Below, one piece after another: positions 1 through 7,180 of a stretch of 13,193 nucleotides of DNA. Both the position numbers and the translations under genes were made by a program. Positions within the stretch are counted from its first letter, which is position 1; every line of letters begins with the position of its first letter. Origin of the DNA: Chthoniobacter flavus (GTDB taxonomy: Bacteria > Verrucomicrobiota > Verrucomicrobiia > Chthoniobacterales > Terrimicrobiaceae); NCBI GenBank assembly GCA_945903555.1, contig CAMDOJ010000031.1:1-13193 (forward strand), read 5' to 3'. Below the pieces are notes generated by a model. The model made no database searches. It saw nothing but the letters and a program-made list of their open reading frames with translations, and had not been told where the DNA came from.

Positions 1-698
1 TCGGCCGTCGGCACTAGGAAAAGCCCGCCGCCGTCGACTCCATACATATCCTCTTCAAATTTCGGCAACTGACCGGTCCCGACCATGCATTCCCGCTTCA
101 CGAGGAACGGGGTACTTACTTCAGTGTAGCCGTGCTCGCGTGTATGAAGATCAAGAAGGAAATTTAAAATAGCCCGTTCCAAGCGCGCTCCTGCTCCGGT
201 GTAAACGGCAAACCCACTCCCGCTGATTTTGGCTCCACGGTCAGGATCAATCAGCCCAAGCGACTCCGCAATGGCAACGTGATCTCTCGCATTTTCAATC
301 ACCGGCTTTTCGCCGAACGCGCGAACGAGCGGATTATCGGCTGCCTCGCGCCCCACTGGCACCTCTTCCTGCGGAAGATTTGGGAGGATTAAAAGCAGAT
401 CTGTTTGCTCTTTGGTGAGCGCATCCGTTTCGAGCGTGAGATCCTGCATCGTCGCAGCGTGGGATTTCACCTCCTCCTCGAGTGCGGCGGTATCCTGCTT
501 TTGAGAGCGGAGTTTACCAATTTCTTTGCTTAGACGGTTCCTTTCACCCTGCAATGTTTGAAGCCGCGTTTCGGCAGCACGACGGCGTACGTCTATGGCC
601 AGAATGGCATCTATGGTTTCTGAGTGCCCGTCCGCACGGGTGGCGAGTCGGGATTTAGCGAGGTCGGGTTGTTCCCTTAAAAATCGAATATCAAGCAT
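1..698 (-). CDS. serS: Seryl-tRNA synthetase, N-terminal part (cut by window edge)
   Basis: Charges tRNA-Ser with serine in the cytoplasm (class II aminoacyl-tRNA synthetase). Read leftwards from ATG at 698, 232 codons lie in the window and the frame stays open to base 1. The N-terminus MLDIRFLREQPDLAKSR is the typical SerRS start. Residues about 30-105 are charged and Leu/Ala-rich, matching the long antiparallel coiled-coil arm that grips the tRNA extra arm. The catalytic domain begins after about residue 115; the motif 1 region (TPFLVKRECMVGTGQLPKF, residues 197-214) and the following LFLVPTA are recognisable. Motifs 2 and 3 lie outside the window. No clear Shine-Dalgarno sequence precedes the start. 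The gene is divergent from the dnaJ-like gene with 55 bp between the starts. Identity is seen directly in the translation; only the C-terminal part is unseen. Confidence 0.96.
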   Translation of the reverse strand, partial: MLDIRFLREQPDLAKSRLATRADGHSETIDAILAIDVRRRAAETRLQTLQGERNRLSKEIGKLRSQKQDTAALEEEVKSHAATMQDLTLETDALTKEQTDLLLILPNLPQEEVPVGREAADNPLVRAFGEKPVIENARDHVAIAESLGLIDPDRGAKISGSGFAVYTGAGARLERAILNFLLDLHTREHGYTEVSTPFLVKRECMVGTGQLPKFEEDMYGVDGGGLFLVPTA

Positions 699-753
699 GA
701 GTTGGACAGAATGAATAAAATAGTCAGAATGGAGGAAGCAAATTTACGAACAG

Positions 754-1695
754 ATGTCAGCGCAATTCCGCGATTACTATCAAACACTAGGAGTTTCCAA
801 AACCGCCACACCAGCGGAAATCAAAACCGCTTTTCGAAAGCTGGCCCGCCAATTTCACCCCGATACGGCCAAAGATAAAAAGGCCGCAGAGGAGAAATTC
901 AAGGAAATCAACGAGGCCTACGAGGTGCTTGGTGATGCAGATAAACGCAAACGCTACGATGAATACGGTCAAAACTGGCAGCACGGTTCATCGCCTGGCG
1001 GCGTTTTCCGTGGCGGCGCGCGCGGTCCGGGCGGCGGGTTCCGACAAGCCCCACGCTCAGCAGGTTCCGACGAGGACTTTGAATTCGGAGGCACGGGATT
1101 CAGCGATTTTTTTGAACAGATGTTTGCGGGTCGTCGTGGATCACGATCGGGCTTTGAGGAGTCTCCGCAGCGCGGCCAAGATGCCGAAGCAGATATTCTT
1201 GTGACCTTGGAAGAAGCGCTTAATGGATCGACTCGTCAGATTTCTTTCCGTCGGGGTGCTTCAAAAAAACTCGAGACTTTCACCGTTAAAATCCCGAAGG
1301 GTATCCGAGAGGGTCAGCGTATTAGACTCGTCGGCCAGGGTGGCACGGGGGCTTCTGGCGGTGGCTCAGGCGACCTCTATCTTCGCGTCAAATACCAACG
1401 CCATCCGGATTTTGAAATTGACGGTGGGGACCTCCACTTCGAATTGGAAATTCCCGCATGGGATGCTGTTCTGGGGAGCAATGTCGGCGTGCCCACTCTC
1501 GGAGGGCGTGCGAAATTAAAAATCCCAGCAGGCACCCAGTCTGGCAAAAAGTTTCGTCTTCCCGGCATGGGCTTACCGATAGGTGATGCCAAGCGGGGCG
1601 ATCTCTATGCAGTTGTGATCGTGACCATCCCAACGGCTCCCAGTGCAAAAGAAAAAGCCATCTGGGAACAGTTGGCTGCACTCCACCCAGCCTAA
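754..1695 (+). CDS. DnaJ-type co-chaperone lacking a zinc finger (CbpA-like)
   Basis: Type II J-domain protein of 313 aa that would stimulate the DnaK ATPase and deliver unfolded clients. The J domain spans residues 6-72 with the HPD motif at 35-37. A Gly/Phe-rich linker follows at about 73-140, then the two C-terminal substrate-binding beta domains at about 145-219 and 220-295. There is no CxxCxGxG zinc-finger repeat, so it is CbpA-like and not canonical DnaJ. The best ribosome-binding sequence, GGAGG at 731-735, is 18 nt from this ATG, which is long. No ATG, GTG or TTG lies between them in frame; an in-frame ATT at 742 has better spacing but would be a very rare start and adds four residues. 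The TAA stop overlaps the stop of the convergent recombinase gene. Confidence 0.95.
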   Translation: MSAQFRDYYQTLGVSKTATPAEIKTAFRKLARQFHPDTAKDKKAAEEKFKEINEAYEVLGDADKRKRYDEYGQNWQHGSSPGGVFRGGARGPGGGFRQAPRSAGSDEDFEFGGTGFSDFFEQMFAGRRGSRSGFEESPQRGQDAEADILVTLEEALNGSTRQISFRRGASKKLETFTVKIPKGIREGQRIRLVGQGGTGASGGGSGDLYLRVKYQRHPDFEIDGGDLHFELEIPAWDAVLGSNVGVPTLGGRAKLKIPAGTQSGKKFRLPGMGLPIGDAKRGDLYAVVIVTIPTAPSAKEKAIWEQLAALHPA

Positions 1696-2630
1696 TTTTT
1701 TCCCGATCGGGGATGGGCTGCCAGATAGGCGGTCTTCAATCGCTCTATCGTAACGTGGGTGTAAATCTGCGTGGTCGACAGACTGGCATGACCAAGCAGC
1801 GTCTGAACGCTTCTCAAGTCCGCACCGTTGTCCAAGAGATGCGTTGCAAAACTGTGACGTAATTTGTGTGGAGAGAGATCTGAAGGCAACCCAGCTTGAA
1901 GGAGTCTCAATTTCAGCAGGGAATTGACGGCTCGAGACGTAATGCGGCGACGCGATTTATTAAGAAAGAGCGCCCCACTATGAATGCGCGCGGCCAGACG
2001 GTATTTTGATATGGCCTCCAAAGCCGGTCCTCCTACCGGACACACTCTTTGGCGAGCTCCCTTTCCCATCACGCGCGCCGTCTCACTGATCACATCCACA
2101 TCTCCGACATCCAATCCGACGAGCTCCGAGAGACGCATGCCGGTGGAATAAAAAAGCTCGATGATCGCCATGTCACGTGCCGCCATCCAACTCGGTGCCT
2201 GTTTGGTTTTCTCATGCTTGGCGGGTGCCTCAACCAAGTTTGTGACTTGAGCCGTTGTTAAAAATCGAGGGAGTTGTTTTTCTTTTTTGGGCAACAAAAC
2301 ATCCACTAGCACATTGCGTGCAACCACCCGACGCAGGAGCAGAAATGCATGAAAAGCCCGCAGCGACGCGAATCGCAAACGCACAGTGGCTCGGGCCATT
2401 CCCCGCTTCATCAATTCCAGCATCCAAGCACGGTAATCGTCCGCAGAAACCTCAGCCCATGCCGGCGACGGGCGAAACGCTCGGAAGGCGTCAATCGAAG
2501 TCCTGTAAGCCGAAATGGTATGAGCGGAACCATTCTTTTCCGCCTCAAGATAGCGTAAGAATTCCTCTTTGTGACGATCCGGACGAACTGGACTGCTAGG
2601 TTGCGGTTTTTTGGAAGTTAAGCGTTTCAG
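1692..2630 (-). CDS. xerC: Tyrosine recombinase, XerC/XerD type (start unusual)
   Basis: Site-specific tyrosine recombinase, probably the chromosome-dimer resolvase acting at dif. Counting from CTG at 2630 (312 aa), the catalytic set is complete: R166 (TGMRLSE), K190 (GKG), H255-x-x-R258 (HKLRH), H281 (LLGHAS) and the nucleophile Y290 (YTHV). The N-terminal SAM-like core-binding domain is encoded upstream of the first ATG (2423): residues such as EEFLRYLEAEKNG and HTISAYRTSIDAFRAF match the Xer N-terminus. That frame has no ATG, GTG or TTG between an in-frame TGA near 2750 and 2423. I place the start at CTG 2628-2630, which overlaps the TGA of the DUF4912 gene and suggests translational coupling. 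This start is inference. The end AHPRSGKN resembles XerC more than XerD, so the symbol is tentative. There are no integrase neighbours or attachment repeats, so a housekeeping role is favoured. Confidence 0.88.
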   Translation of the reverse strand: MKRLTSKKPQPSSPVRPDRHKEEFLRYLEAEKNGSAHTISAYRTSIDAFRAFRPSPAWAEVSADDYRAWMLELMKRGMARATVRLRFASLRAFHAFLLLRRVVARNVLVDVLLPKKEKQLPRFLTTAQVTNLVEAPAKHEKTKQAPSWMAARDMAIIELFYSTGMRLSELVGLDVGDVDVISETARVMGKGARQRVCPVGGPALEAISKYRLAARIHSGALFLNKSRRRITSRAVNSLLKLRLLQAGLPSDLSPHKLRHSFATHLLDNGADLRSVQTLLGHASLSTTQIYTHVTIERLKTAYLAAHPRSGKN

Positions 2631-4231
2631 AGTCTTTCCGGTTGCAGAAGGATCGTTGACGTTTGCACGCGACCGCTGCTGGGGCTTGTCGTGAGGATTG
2701 GAACCTCGCAGCGATCTGGCCCGAGCACGATCTGGTGGTCGAATGAGCCATCAGCTCGCACGGGAACTTGGCATCCATCAATTTGAATACTCGCTTGCGG
2801 ATGGGTCTTTCCACTCAAGCTGATCTGAGTTTCGCCGCTGAATTCCTTCGGAACGGCATTTGAAAAGGAAGAGGAATTCTCCGAAGCCCCCCAACTGCTC
2901 GAAGCGTTTTCCCAACTTGAAGCCAATTGCTCTAGACTCGATAGGCCTGCCTCTGACCAGCTTGATAGAACCGCATTGCTCCAAGAGGCACTGGTGGATT
3001 CCAGCCAACTACTAAGCGTGTTCCAAGATGCCGACAATCCCGATGCGCTCGTCTCCACGGCGGAACTCCAGCTACTTTCGGCTGCACCGCTCCAACTGCC
3101 CCGCGCTGCACCGCTCCAGCTACTTTCGGCTGCACCGCTCCAACTGCCCTGCGCTGCACCACTCCAGCTGCCTTGCGCTGCACCGCTCCAACTCGATAAG
3201 GCCGCGGCGACCCAACTGGTGAGCCCAAATGACATGCGCTCAACTAATCCAGCTGAACTCGAATTCGAGGAGGAGGAAGTGAGTTCCTGATTGAGTTGCG
3301 AAAATACGCTGAAGAGACTGCTTTCTGCCTGTCCGAGTTGCAAACGGGCGATGGTCTCGGCAAGTTCACCCGAGCCAAGACGTTCGTTGAGAATTTGGCG
3401 TATAGCGGCATGGAGTTCCTCGGAACTCATGGAAATGCTGGACAAGGTTTCCATGAAGGCACTGCCTAGAAGAGCCGTCAAAATGCCCCGCTCCTTTTCT
3501 TCCAATGGAATTACCTTTGCCATTTGGGCCTGAGCCCCTCCGGAGTGGAGGTGGCCAGCTCCCGCCTTCCGTTCTACAGAAAACGACCGCTCTATGCTTT
3601 GCACGAGCTGATTGAAGCTAAGATGGAGTGGGATTGTGGCGAAGTCGAACTGGGTGGATTCCGAAATCCTGTTGCGCGGCGTAGCCACGATGCCCGAGCG
3701 GCCAATGACATTCCATTGCTTCGAACGATAGAAACCGATTTCCACGGCATAACTCTCCCCTGCGGACTTAACGGGAATATACCAATTCCGCGTTTCGAAG
3801 GAGACTTCGATTTCCTGTTCGATCGTCCCCCCTCCCGATTCGACTCGGAGATGGCAAGGTCCACCTGGATGCCGTGAAATATCGATATCCCAATAGGTAA
3901 AGAGCCATTGTGGATCCTGAGCCACCAAGAAAATCGAATTGTCGCCATAGCCGCGAGGCAGAGCGCCAAGATCATCGATCGAAATCGAAGGCGCAGCCGC
4001 TTTTTTAGGGGAAGGCTCCAAACTGGTTCCCATTTTTTCCCCATCGATCTCCATTTCCGAGGAAGCAGGCGCAACAGATTCGTCCAAGAGCTTTTCTTTT
4101 GATGCGCGCGAAACCGAAGTTTTTTTCTTCTTAGCGGATACTGGTGACGCCACTTTTGCCGTCGAGCTGGGTTGTGCTGCTTGACGAACTGGCTTGGGCT
4201 TTTTGCCCTCCGATTCTTTTTTACTGATCAT
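2627..4231 (-). CDS. DUF4912 protein with Trp-octad repeat tail
   Basis: Protein of 534 aa and unknown function. Start chosen at ATG 4231 because GGAGG (complement of 4239-4243) lies 7 nt upstream; an in-frame ATG at 4330 would add 33 unconvincing residues. Residues 1-85 are Lys/Ala/Ser-rich and probably disordered. Residues about 90-190 are a DUF4912 domain (LPRGYGDNSIFLVAQDP, then WLFTYWDI, ending with WNVIGRSGIV). Residues about 240-315 look helical. Residues 338-450 form a Ser/Trp/Ala-rich region: Trp at 340, 348, 356, 364, 372, 380 and 388 is spaced exactly eight apart, followed by looser repeats. Residues about 468-530 resemble a small Ig-like beta domain (SGKTHPQASIQIDG, then VRADGSFDHQIVL). 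There is no signal peptide. Its stop overlaps the proposed recombinase start. Domain assignment is from memory of the family; the role is unknown. Confidence 0.88.
   Translation of the reverse strand: MISKKESEGKKPKPVRQAAQPSSTAKVASPVSAKKKKTSVSRASKEKLLDESVAPASSEMEIDGEKMGTSLEPSPKKAAAPSISIDDLGALPRGYGDNSIFLVAQDPQWLFTYWDIDISRHPGGPCHLRVESGGGTIEQEIEVSFETRNWYIPVKSAGESYAVEIGFYRSKQWNVIGRSGIVATPRNRISESTQFDFATIPLHLSFNQLVQSIERSFSVERKAGAGHLHSGGAQAQMAKVIPLEEKERGILTALLGSAFMETLSSISMSSEELHAAIRQILNERLGSGELAETIARLQLGQAESSLFSVFSQLNQELTSSSSNSSSAGLVERMSFGLTSWVAAALSSWSGAAQGSWSGAAQGSWSGAAESSWSGAARGSWSGAAESSWSSAVETSASGLSASWNTLSSWLESTSASWSNAVLSSWSEAGLSSLEQLASSWENASSSWGASENSSSFSNAVPKEFSGETQISLSGKTHPQASIQIDGCQVPVRADGSFDHQIVLGPDRCEVPILTTSPSSGRVQTSTILLQPERL
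3057..3200. repeat. 24-bp tandem repeat (minisatellite) within the DUF4912 gene
   Basis: Five units of exactly 24 bp begin with GCTGCACC at 3081, 3105, 3129, 3153 and 3177, preceded by a partial unit at about 3057. Each unit encodes one octapeptide of SWSGAA type on the minus strand. A 48-bp dimer period is also visible: the stretch from 3066 recurs from 3114 with only two differences over about 58 bases. This indicates a recent duplication of a two-unit block. The repeat length keeps the reading frame. Confidence 0.93.
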
Positions 4232-4402
4232 AATTTGGCCTCCGATAAGATGCGGTCTTTCACTTAAAGACGAATTCTGGGGTGTACAAGTCCGATATAC
4301 GGCGTAACAGGGGTTAATGTGGTGTGTCATTTCCCACCATGCAAGACTAAAGTAACTCCCTTTTTCTTAAATATAAATAGAAACTCAAACCTCATATGGG
4401 CC
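4232..4402 (-). other. Leader region of the DUF4912 gene
   Basis: About 170 bases lie between the sigma-factor terminator and the DUF4912 start. They hold the GGAGG ribosome-binding site at 4239-4243 and an AT-rich stretch at about 4360-4381 (minus-strand reading TTTATATTTAAG). A weak 5-bp inverted repeat (4320-4324 with 4335-4339) is present. A promoter is expected here because a terminator precedes it, but I cannot pick one with good -35 and -10 boxes. No RNA gene or riboswitch is recognised. Confidence 0.4.
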
Positions 4403-4452
4403 GGAGAAAAAAGAAGAGGCCGGATACCGACATACGTCGAACATCCGGCCTC
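4403..4452 (-). terminator. Intrinsic terminator of the sigma factor gene
   Basis: A perfect 10-bp inverted repeat, GAGGCCGGAT at 4416-4425 with ATCCGGCCTC at 4443-4452, encloses a second short stem (CGAC/GTCG around ATAC). Read on the minus strand, the stem is followed at once by CTTCTTTTTTCTCC (4402-4415 complement), a good U-tract. It begins about 30 nt after the sigma gene stop at 4482, so it terminates that transcript and separates it from the DUF4912 gene. Confidence 0.88.
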
Positions 4453-4481
4453 CAACCTACCCATGAAAGAAATCGTAAAAA

Positions 4482-5327
4482 CTATGCTGGCGAATCCGCT
4501 TTGGAGCGTTCTTTTTTGCTCAATGCGCGGCGGAGTTTCCGAAGTGCGATATTTTGAAGTTGGCGAATGCGCTCCCGTGTCACCCCAAATTTCACACCGA
4601 CCTCTTCGAGTGTCTTGCTCTTCTGACCATCAAGCCCAAAGCGAGAATTGATAATTTTGCGCTCACGGTCGTCCAAGACATCGAGTAAGTCGCCCACCTC
4701 ATCACGAAGATCTTTGTCGCGAAGGATTTCATAGGGATCAAAAGCTTGATCATCCCCAATAATGTCGCCCAAAGCGGTCGAGTCGTCGTCACTGATGGGT
4801 TGATCCAACGAGGTGGGACGAATCGCGGCGCTCTTCAGCGCGGCGACTTTGGCTTCAGCCATACCAACCTCTTCGGCTAGCTCTAGGTCACTGGGTTCGC
4901 GACCGAGTTCCTCGGTTAATTGGTTGGAAACACGGCGCAGTTTCGCAATTTTATCCACAAGGTGCACTGGCAACCTGATGGTTTTACTTTGGTTAGCCAA
5001 AGCACGCTTAATCGACTGTTTGATCCACCATGCCCCATATGTGCTGAGCTTCCCGCCTTTCTGAGGATCGAAGCGCTCAACGGCCTTCATCAGGCCGATG
5101 TTTCCCTCCGAAATGAGGTCGAGCAACGGCAAGCCGAAATTCGAGTAATCGCGTGCGATTTTGACTACCAGGCGAAGATTGGATCGGACCATTTTGTGAC
5201 GCGCCTCTTGGTCGCCTTTTTTAATGCGAGCAGCCAAAATAACCTCTTCTTCGACTGTAATAAGGGGGTATTCTCCGATTTGTCGGAGATATAACTGGAA
5301 ACCTGTATCTGTGTCTTCAAATGCCAT
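4482..5327 (-). CDS. Sigma-70 family RNA polymerase sigma factor (group 2-like)
   Basis: Sigma subunit of 281 aa directing RNA polymerase to promoters. Region 1.2 is at about residues 7-38 (DTGFQLYLRQIGEYPLI). Region 2 is at about 44-112 with the core-binding segment DLISEGNIGLMKAVERFDP and the melting and -10 segment STYGAWWIKQSIKRAL. Region 3 is at about 120-180, and region 4 at about 205-268 has the HTH TLEEVGVKFGVTRERIRQL. It lacks region 1.1 and the long non-conserved insert of primary RpoD, and its length matches RpoS/SigB-cyanobacterial type group 2 factors, so an alternative (stress or stationary-phase) sigma is the likely role. Whether this lineage uses it as its primary sigma cannot be told here. 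The start is supported by the domain beginning; no clear Shine-Dalgarno precedes it. A strong terminator follows. Confidence 0.94.
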   Translation of the reverse strand: MAFEDTDTGFQLYLRQIGEYPLITVEEEVILAARIKKGDQEARHKMVRSNLRLVVKIARDYSNFGLPLLDLISEGNIGLMKAVERFDPQKGGKLSTYGAWWIKQSIKRALANQSKTIRLPVHLVDKIAKLRRVSNQLTEELGREPSDLELAEEVGMAEAKVAALKSAAIRPTSLDQPISDDDSTALGDIIGDDQAFDPYEILRDKDLRDEVGDLLDVLDDRERKIINSRFGLDGQKSKTLEEVGVKFGVTRERIRQLQNIALRKLRRALSKKERSKADSPA

Positions 5328-5384
5328 AATTTTGTTTTATTAAAGTTACGCGATCGCTACGTACCCCTTCGTCAATTAAGGCAA

Positions 5385-5414
5385 AGGGATTTGTTTTGAA
5401 GTGAGACAATCCCT
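5385..5414 (-). terminator. Possible weak terminator or hairpin after the TPR-like gene
   Basis: AGGGATTTGT (5385-5394) pairs with ACAATCCCT (5406-5414) with one bulged base and an 11-nt loop. It lies 23 nt beyond the TPR-like gene stop at 5438, within the 110-bp gap before the sigma gene. On the minus strand the stem is followed only by TTGCCTTAATT, so the U-tract is poor. It may slow or stop transcription of the tyrS operon, or do nothing. Confidence 0.3.
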
Positions 5415-5437
5415 CAACGGCAAACGTTCAAAAAAAT

Positions 5438-7174
5438 TTACTTCCTCGTGGAGGAATCCAGGAAACTGTTCAAAAGAGCCACCTCTTGAATCGTGAGACT
5501 ATCTGGAGGAATGGCGGCAACGAGGCTCTGCGCCTCCGTCAAACGATCGTTGGCGGCAAGCACACACGCAAAAATGGCCTTTTGCCATGGCCCCAAGCTC
5601 GCCGCGTTGAATCGGTGATCCCCGTTTTCCAATTCAAAGATCGCTTTGGCCTTGCGTCCCTCACAAAGCAACCCAAGCGCATAGGTCATCCGGCTAGCGA
5701 TATCATTAGGGTGCTGATTCGCTCTGGATTCCAACGCAACCAGAGAAACGGACATCTTAAGCACGAGCTTGGTGGAATCAATCGAGTCCAAAACGAGCGG
5801 GTCATTTTTCAAGAATGGGCTTTTAATGGCTCCCTCCAAAAAATCTAACAAATGTTGGGAGTCCCGTTGATTTCTCACAACCAGCACGAGGGATTTGAAA
5901 TTCCCACCCGCCAATGTCGGATTTTCAAAAAGCACGGCCAAGTTTTCCTGCACGAGAGCCCATTCTCCCGCAAGAATGAGATGCTCAAAAATCTGGCCCG
6001 TCACCTCAGGTTGAGACTTGTGAAGGGCAATAGCCTTCCGATAGAGGGTGTCTGCATTTGCTGAATCCCCGCGCATCTTCATGGATTGCGCCAGAAACGG
6101 AAGGGTATCGTAAGCAGGAAGCGGGTTCGCCGGATTCCTAAGAGCGGCCTCGATGTCGCTCCAACGACGACCGCGAGATGCCGCCTCGATCCAAAGTAAA
6201 AATCCCTCCCGAGATTGGATTGCCTCCTTCAATGGCAAAATCGCAAGCGCCGACTCAGGTTGGTCATTTTTGAGCATCCAACGAATGACGGGTTCTCTTT
6301 GATCAAAACGGAGACCCAGAACACGCTTCACTTGGGCCTGAATCAATCCCTCGCGGGCGGAGGGGTCTAGCTGGGATTGGAGTTCATCAGCCCGCAGAAG
6401 CGATTCGGATGTGGCGGCGGGATGGGAGCGATACTGCTCAATCCACTTCATGCGATCATTTTTAACAAGACCTGGGGTCACAAGCCCCAATCGAAGGGCA
6501 TCCAACCCCTGTGCATCGTTGGATTTTGCCATTTTTTGCAGGAGTTGATCTAAATCGGAAGCGCGATTCGGCATCAGGTCTGGCTGGCTCATCAAATATT
6601 GGATCAACGCTGATAGCGTGGCTTGGTTTTCCTGTATGCCCAAAGCCAATCGAAGTTCATTTTCCTGAGCGGAGAAGTCACCCTGCTTTGCGTAAGATTC
6701 GGCATTAATCAAATGCGGGTAGGCAGGCTCATTCCATCGATTGGCGATGCGCTCAGCGACGACTTGCGCTTCACTATAGTCACCATATTTAACTAGGGCC
6801 TGAGCTAAGTTTTTAAAATCCTCTATCGAAGCTCGGCGAGATTTCGTGACAACGGTATAATAAAATATCGAGCGGGCATCCCCCTCGGCATCGAGCATCC
6901 GAGCCAGCAAACGCGAGGCATCAACGTGCTCCGAGTAGGAACCCAACGCTAAAACCACGCTGGCTCGCGCCTCCTGCGTTTTGTTCGCAGCAAGCTGTTG
7001 CACGGCAAGATCGGAATACCGTTGCGCCTCCGCTTGTGCTAACTGGGAGCGGAAGAAACTAACGATCGAGCATCCAATAAAAACGATCAAACCCCATTTG
7101 ATCAGCCTGTAAAAGAGACTCCTCCCCATACCGAAATTGGGAGTCAGTCTCCGTCGATAAAAAACAGGGTTCAT
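5438..7174 (-). CDS. Membrane-anchored TPR-like protein, function unknown
   Basis: Protein of 578 aa. The N-terminus is basic (YRRRL) and followed by a single hydrophobic segment at about residues 26-41 (KWGLIVFIGCSIVSFF), so it is probably anchored in the inner membrane with the rest outside. The remaining chain is a series of helical pairs with tetratricopeptide-like pattern: for example, AVQQLAANKTQEARASVVLA (about 58-77), ALVKYGDYSEAQVVAERI (about 125-142) and, near the C-terminus, TYALGLLCEGRKAKAIFELE. No catalytic motif is seen; a scaffold or protein-interaction role is inferred. The ATG at 7174 lies 6 nt after the tyrS stop, so it is probably translationally coupled; ATG at codon 16 is an alternative start. 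It is the last gene of the four-gene minus-strand operon. Confidence 0.82.
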   Translation of the reverse strand: MNPVFYRRRLTPNFGMGRSLFYRLIKWGLIVFIGCSIVSFFRSQLAQAEAQRYSDLAVQQLAANKTQEARASVVLALGSYSEHVDASRLLARMLDAEGDARSIFYYTVVTKSRRASIEDFKNLAQALVKYGDYSEAQVVAERIANRWNEPAYPHLINAESYAKQGDFSAQENELRLALGIQENQATLSALIQYLMSQPDLMPNRASDLDQLLQKMAKSNDAQGLDALRLGLVTPGLVKNDRMKWIEQYRSHPAATSESLLRADELQSQLDPSAREGLIQAQVKRVLGLRFDQREPVIRWMLKNDQPESALAILPLKEAIQSREGFLLWIEAASRGRRWSDIEAALRNPANPLPAYDTLPFLAQSMKMRGDSANADTLYRKAIALHKSQPEVTGQIFEHLILAGEWALVQENLAVLFENPTLAGGNFKSLVLVVRNQRDSQHLLDFLEGAIKSPFLKNDPLVLDSIDSTKLVLKMSVSLVALESRANQHPNDIASRMTYALGLLCEGRKAKAIFELENGDHRFNAASLGPWQKAIFACVLAANDRLTEAQSLVAAIPPDSLTIQEVALLNSFLDSSTRK

Positions 7175-7180
7175 GCGGGA

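Noticed and set aside
1696..1712. T-run followed by CCCGATCGGG after the dnaJ-like gene, as a terminator
   Set aside because: For the plus strand the T-run precedes the stem, and for the minus strand the stem is followed by A, so the order is wrong for both directions.
1692..2630. Recombinase as a mobile-element integrase
   Set aside because: No tRNA gene, attachment-like direct repeats, excisionase or phage genes are nearby, and the sequence ending is Xer-like.
2600..2640. Programmed frameshift joining the DUF4912 protein to the recombinase
   Set aside because: The recombinase frame is -1 relative to DUF4912, but no slippery heptamer is visible before the stop; reinitiation at CTG is simpler.
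2976..3290. Plus-strand frame with Leu/Ala/Pro repeats opposite the DUF4912 gene
   Set aside because: It is the complement of the 24-bp minisatellite; the minus-strand frame carries a recognisable domain and a ribosome-binding site, so this is a shadow.
4232..4330. 33-residue N-terminal extension of the DUF4912 protein from ATG 4330
   Set aside because: The good ribosome-binding site sits before ATG 4231, and the extension has no domain or signal-peptide character.
5343..5375. Promoter for the sigma gene (minus-strand TTGACG and TAACTT)
   Set aside because: The spacer is 21 bases, too long for a normal sigma-70 promoter, and no better -10 box lies at 16-18 bases.
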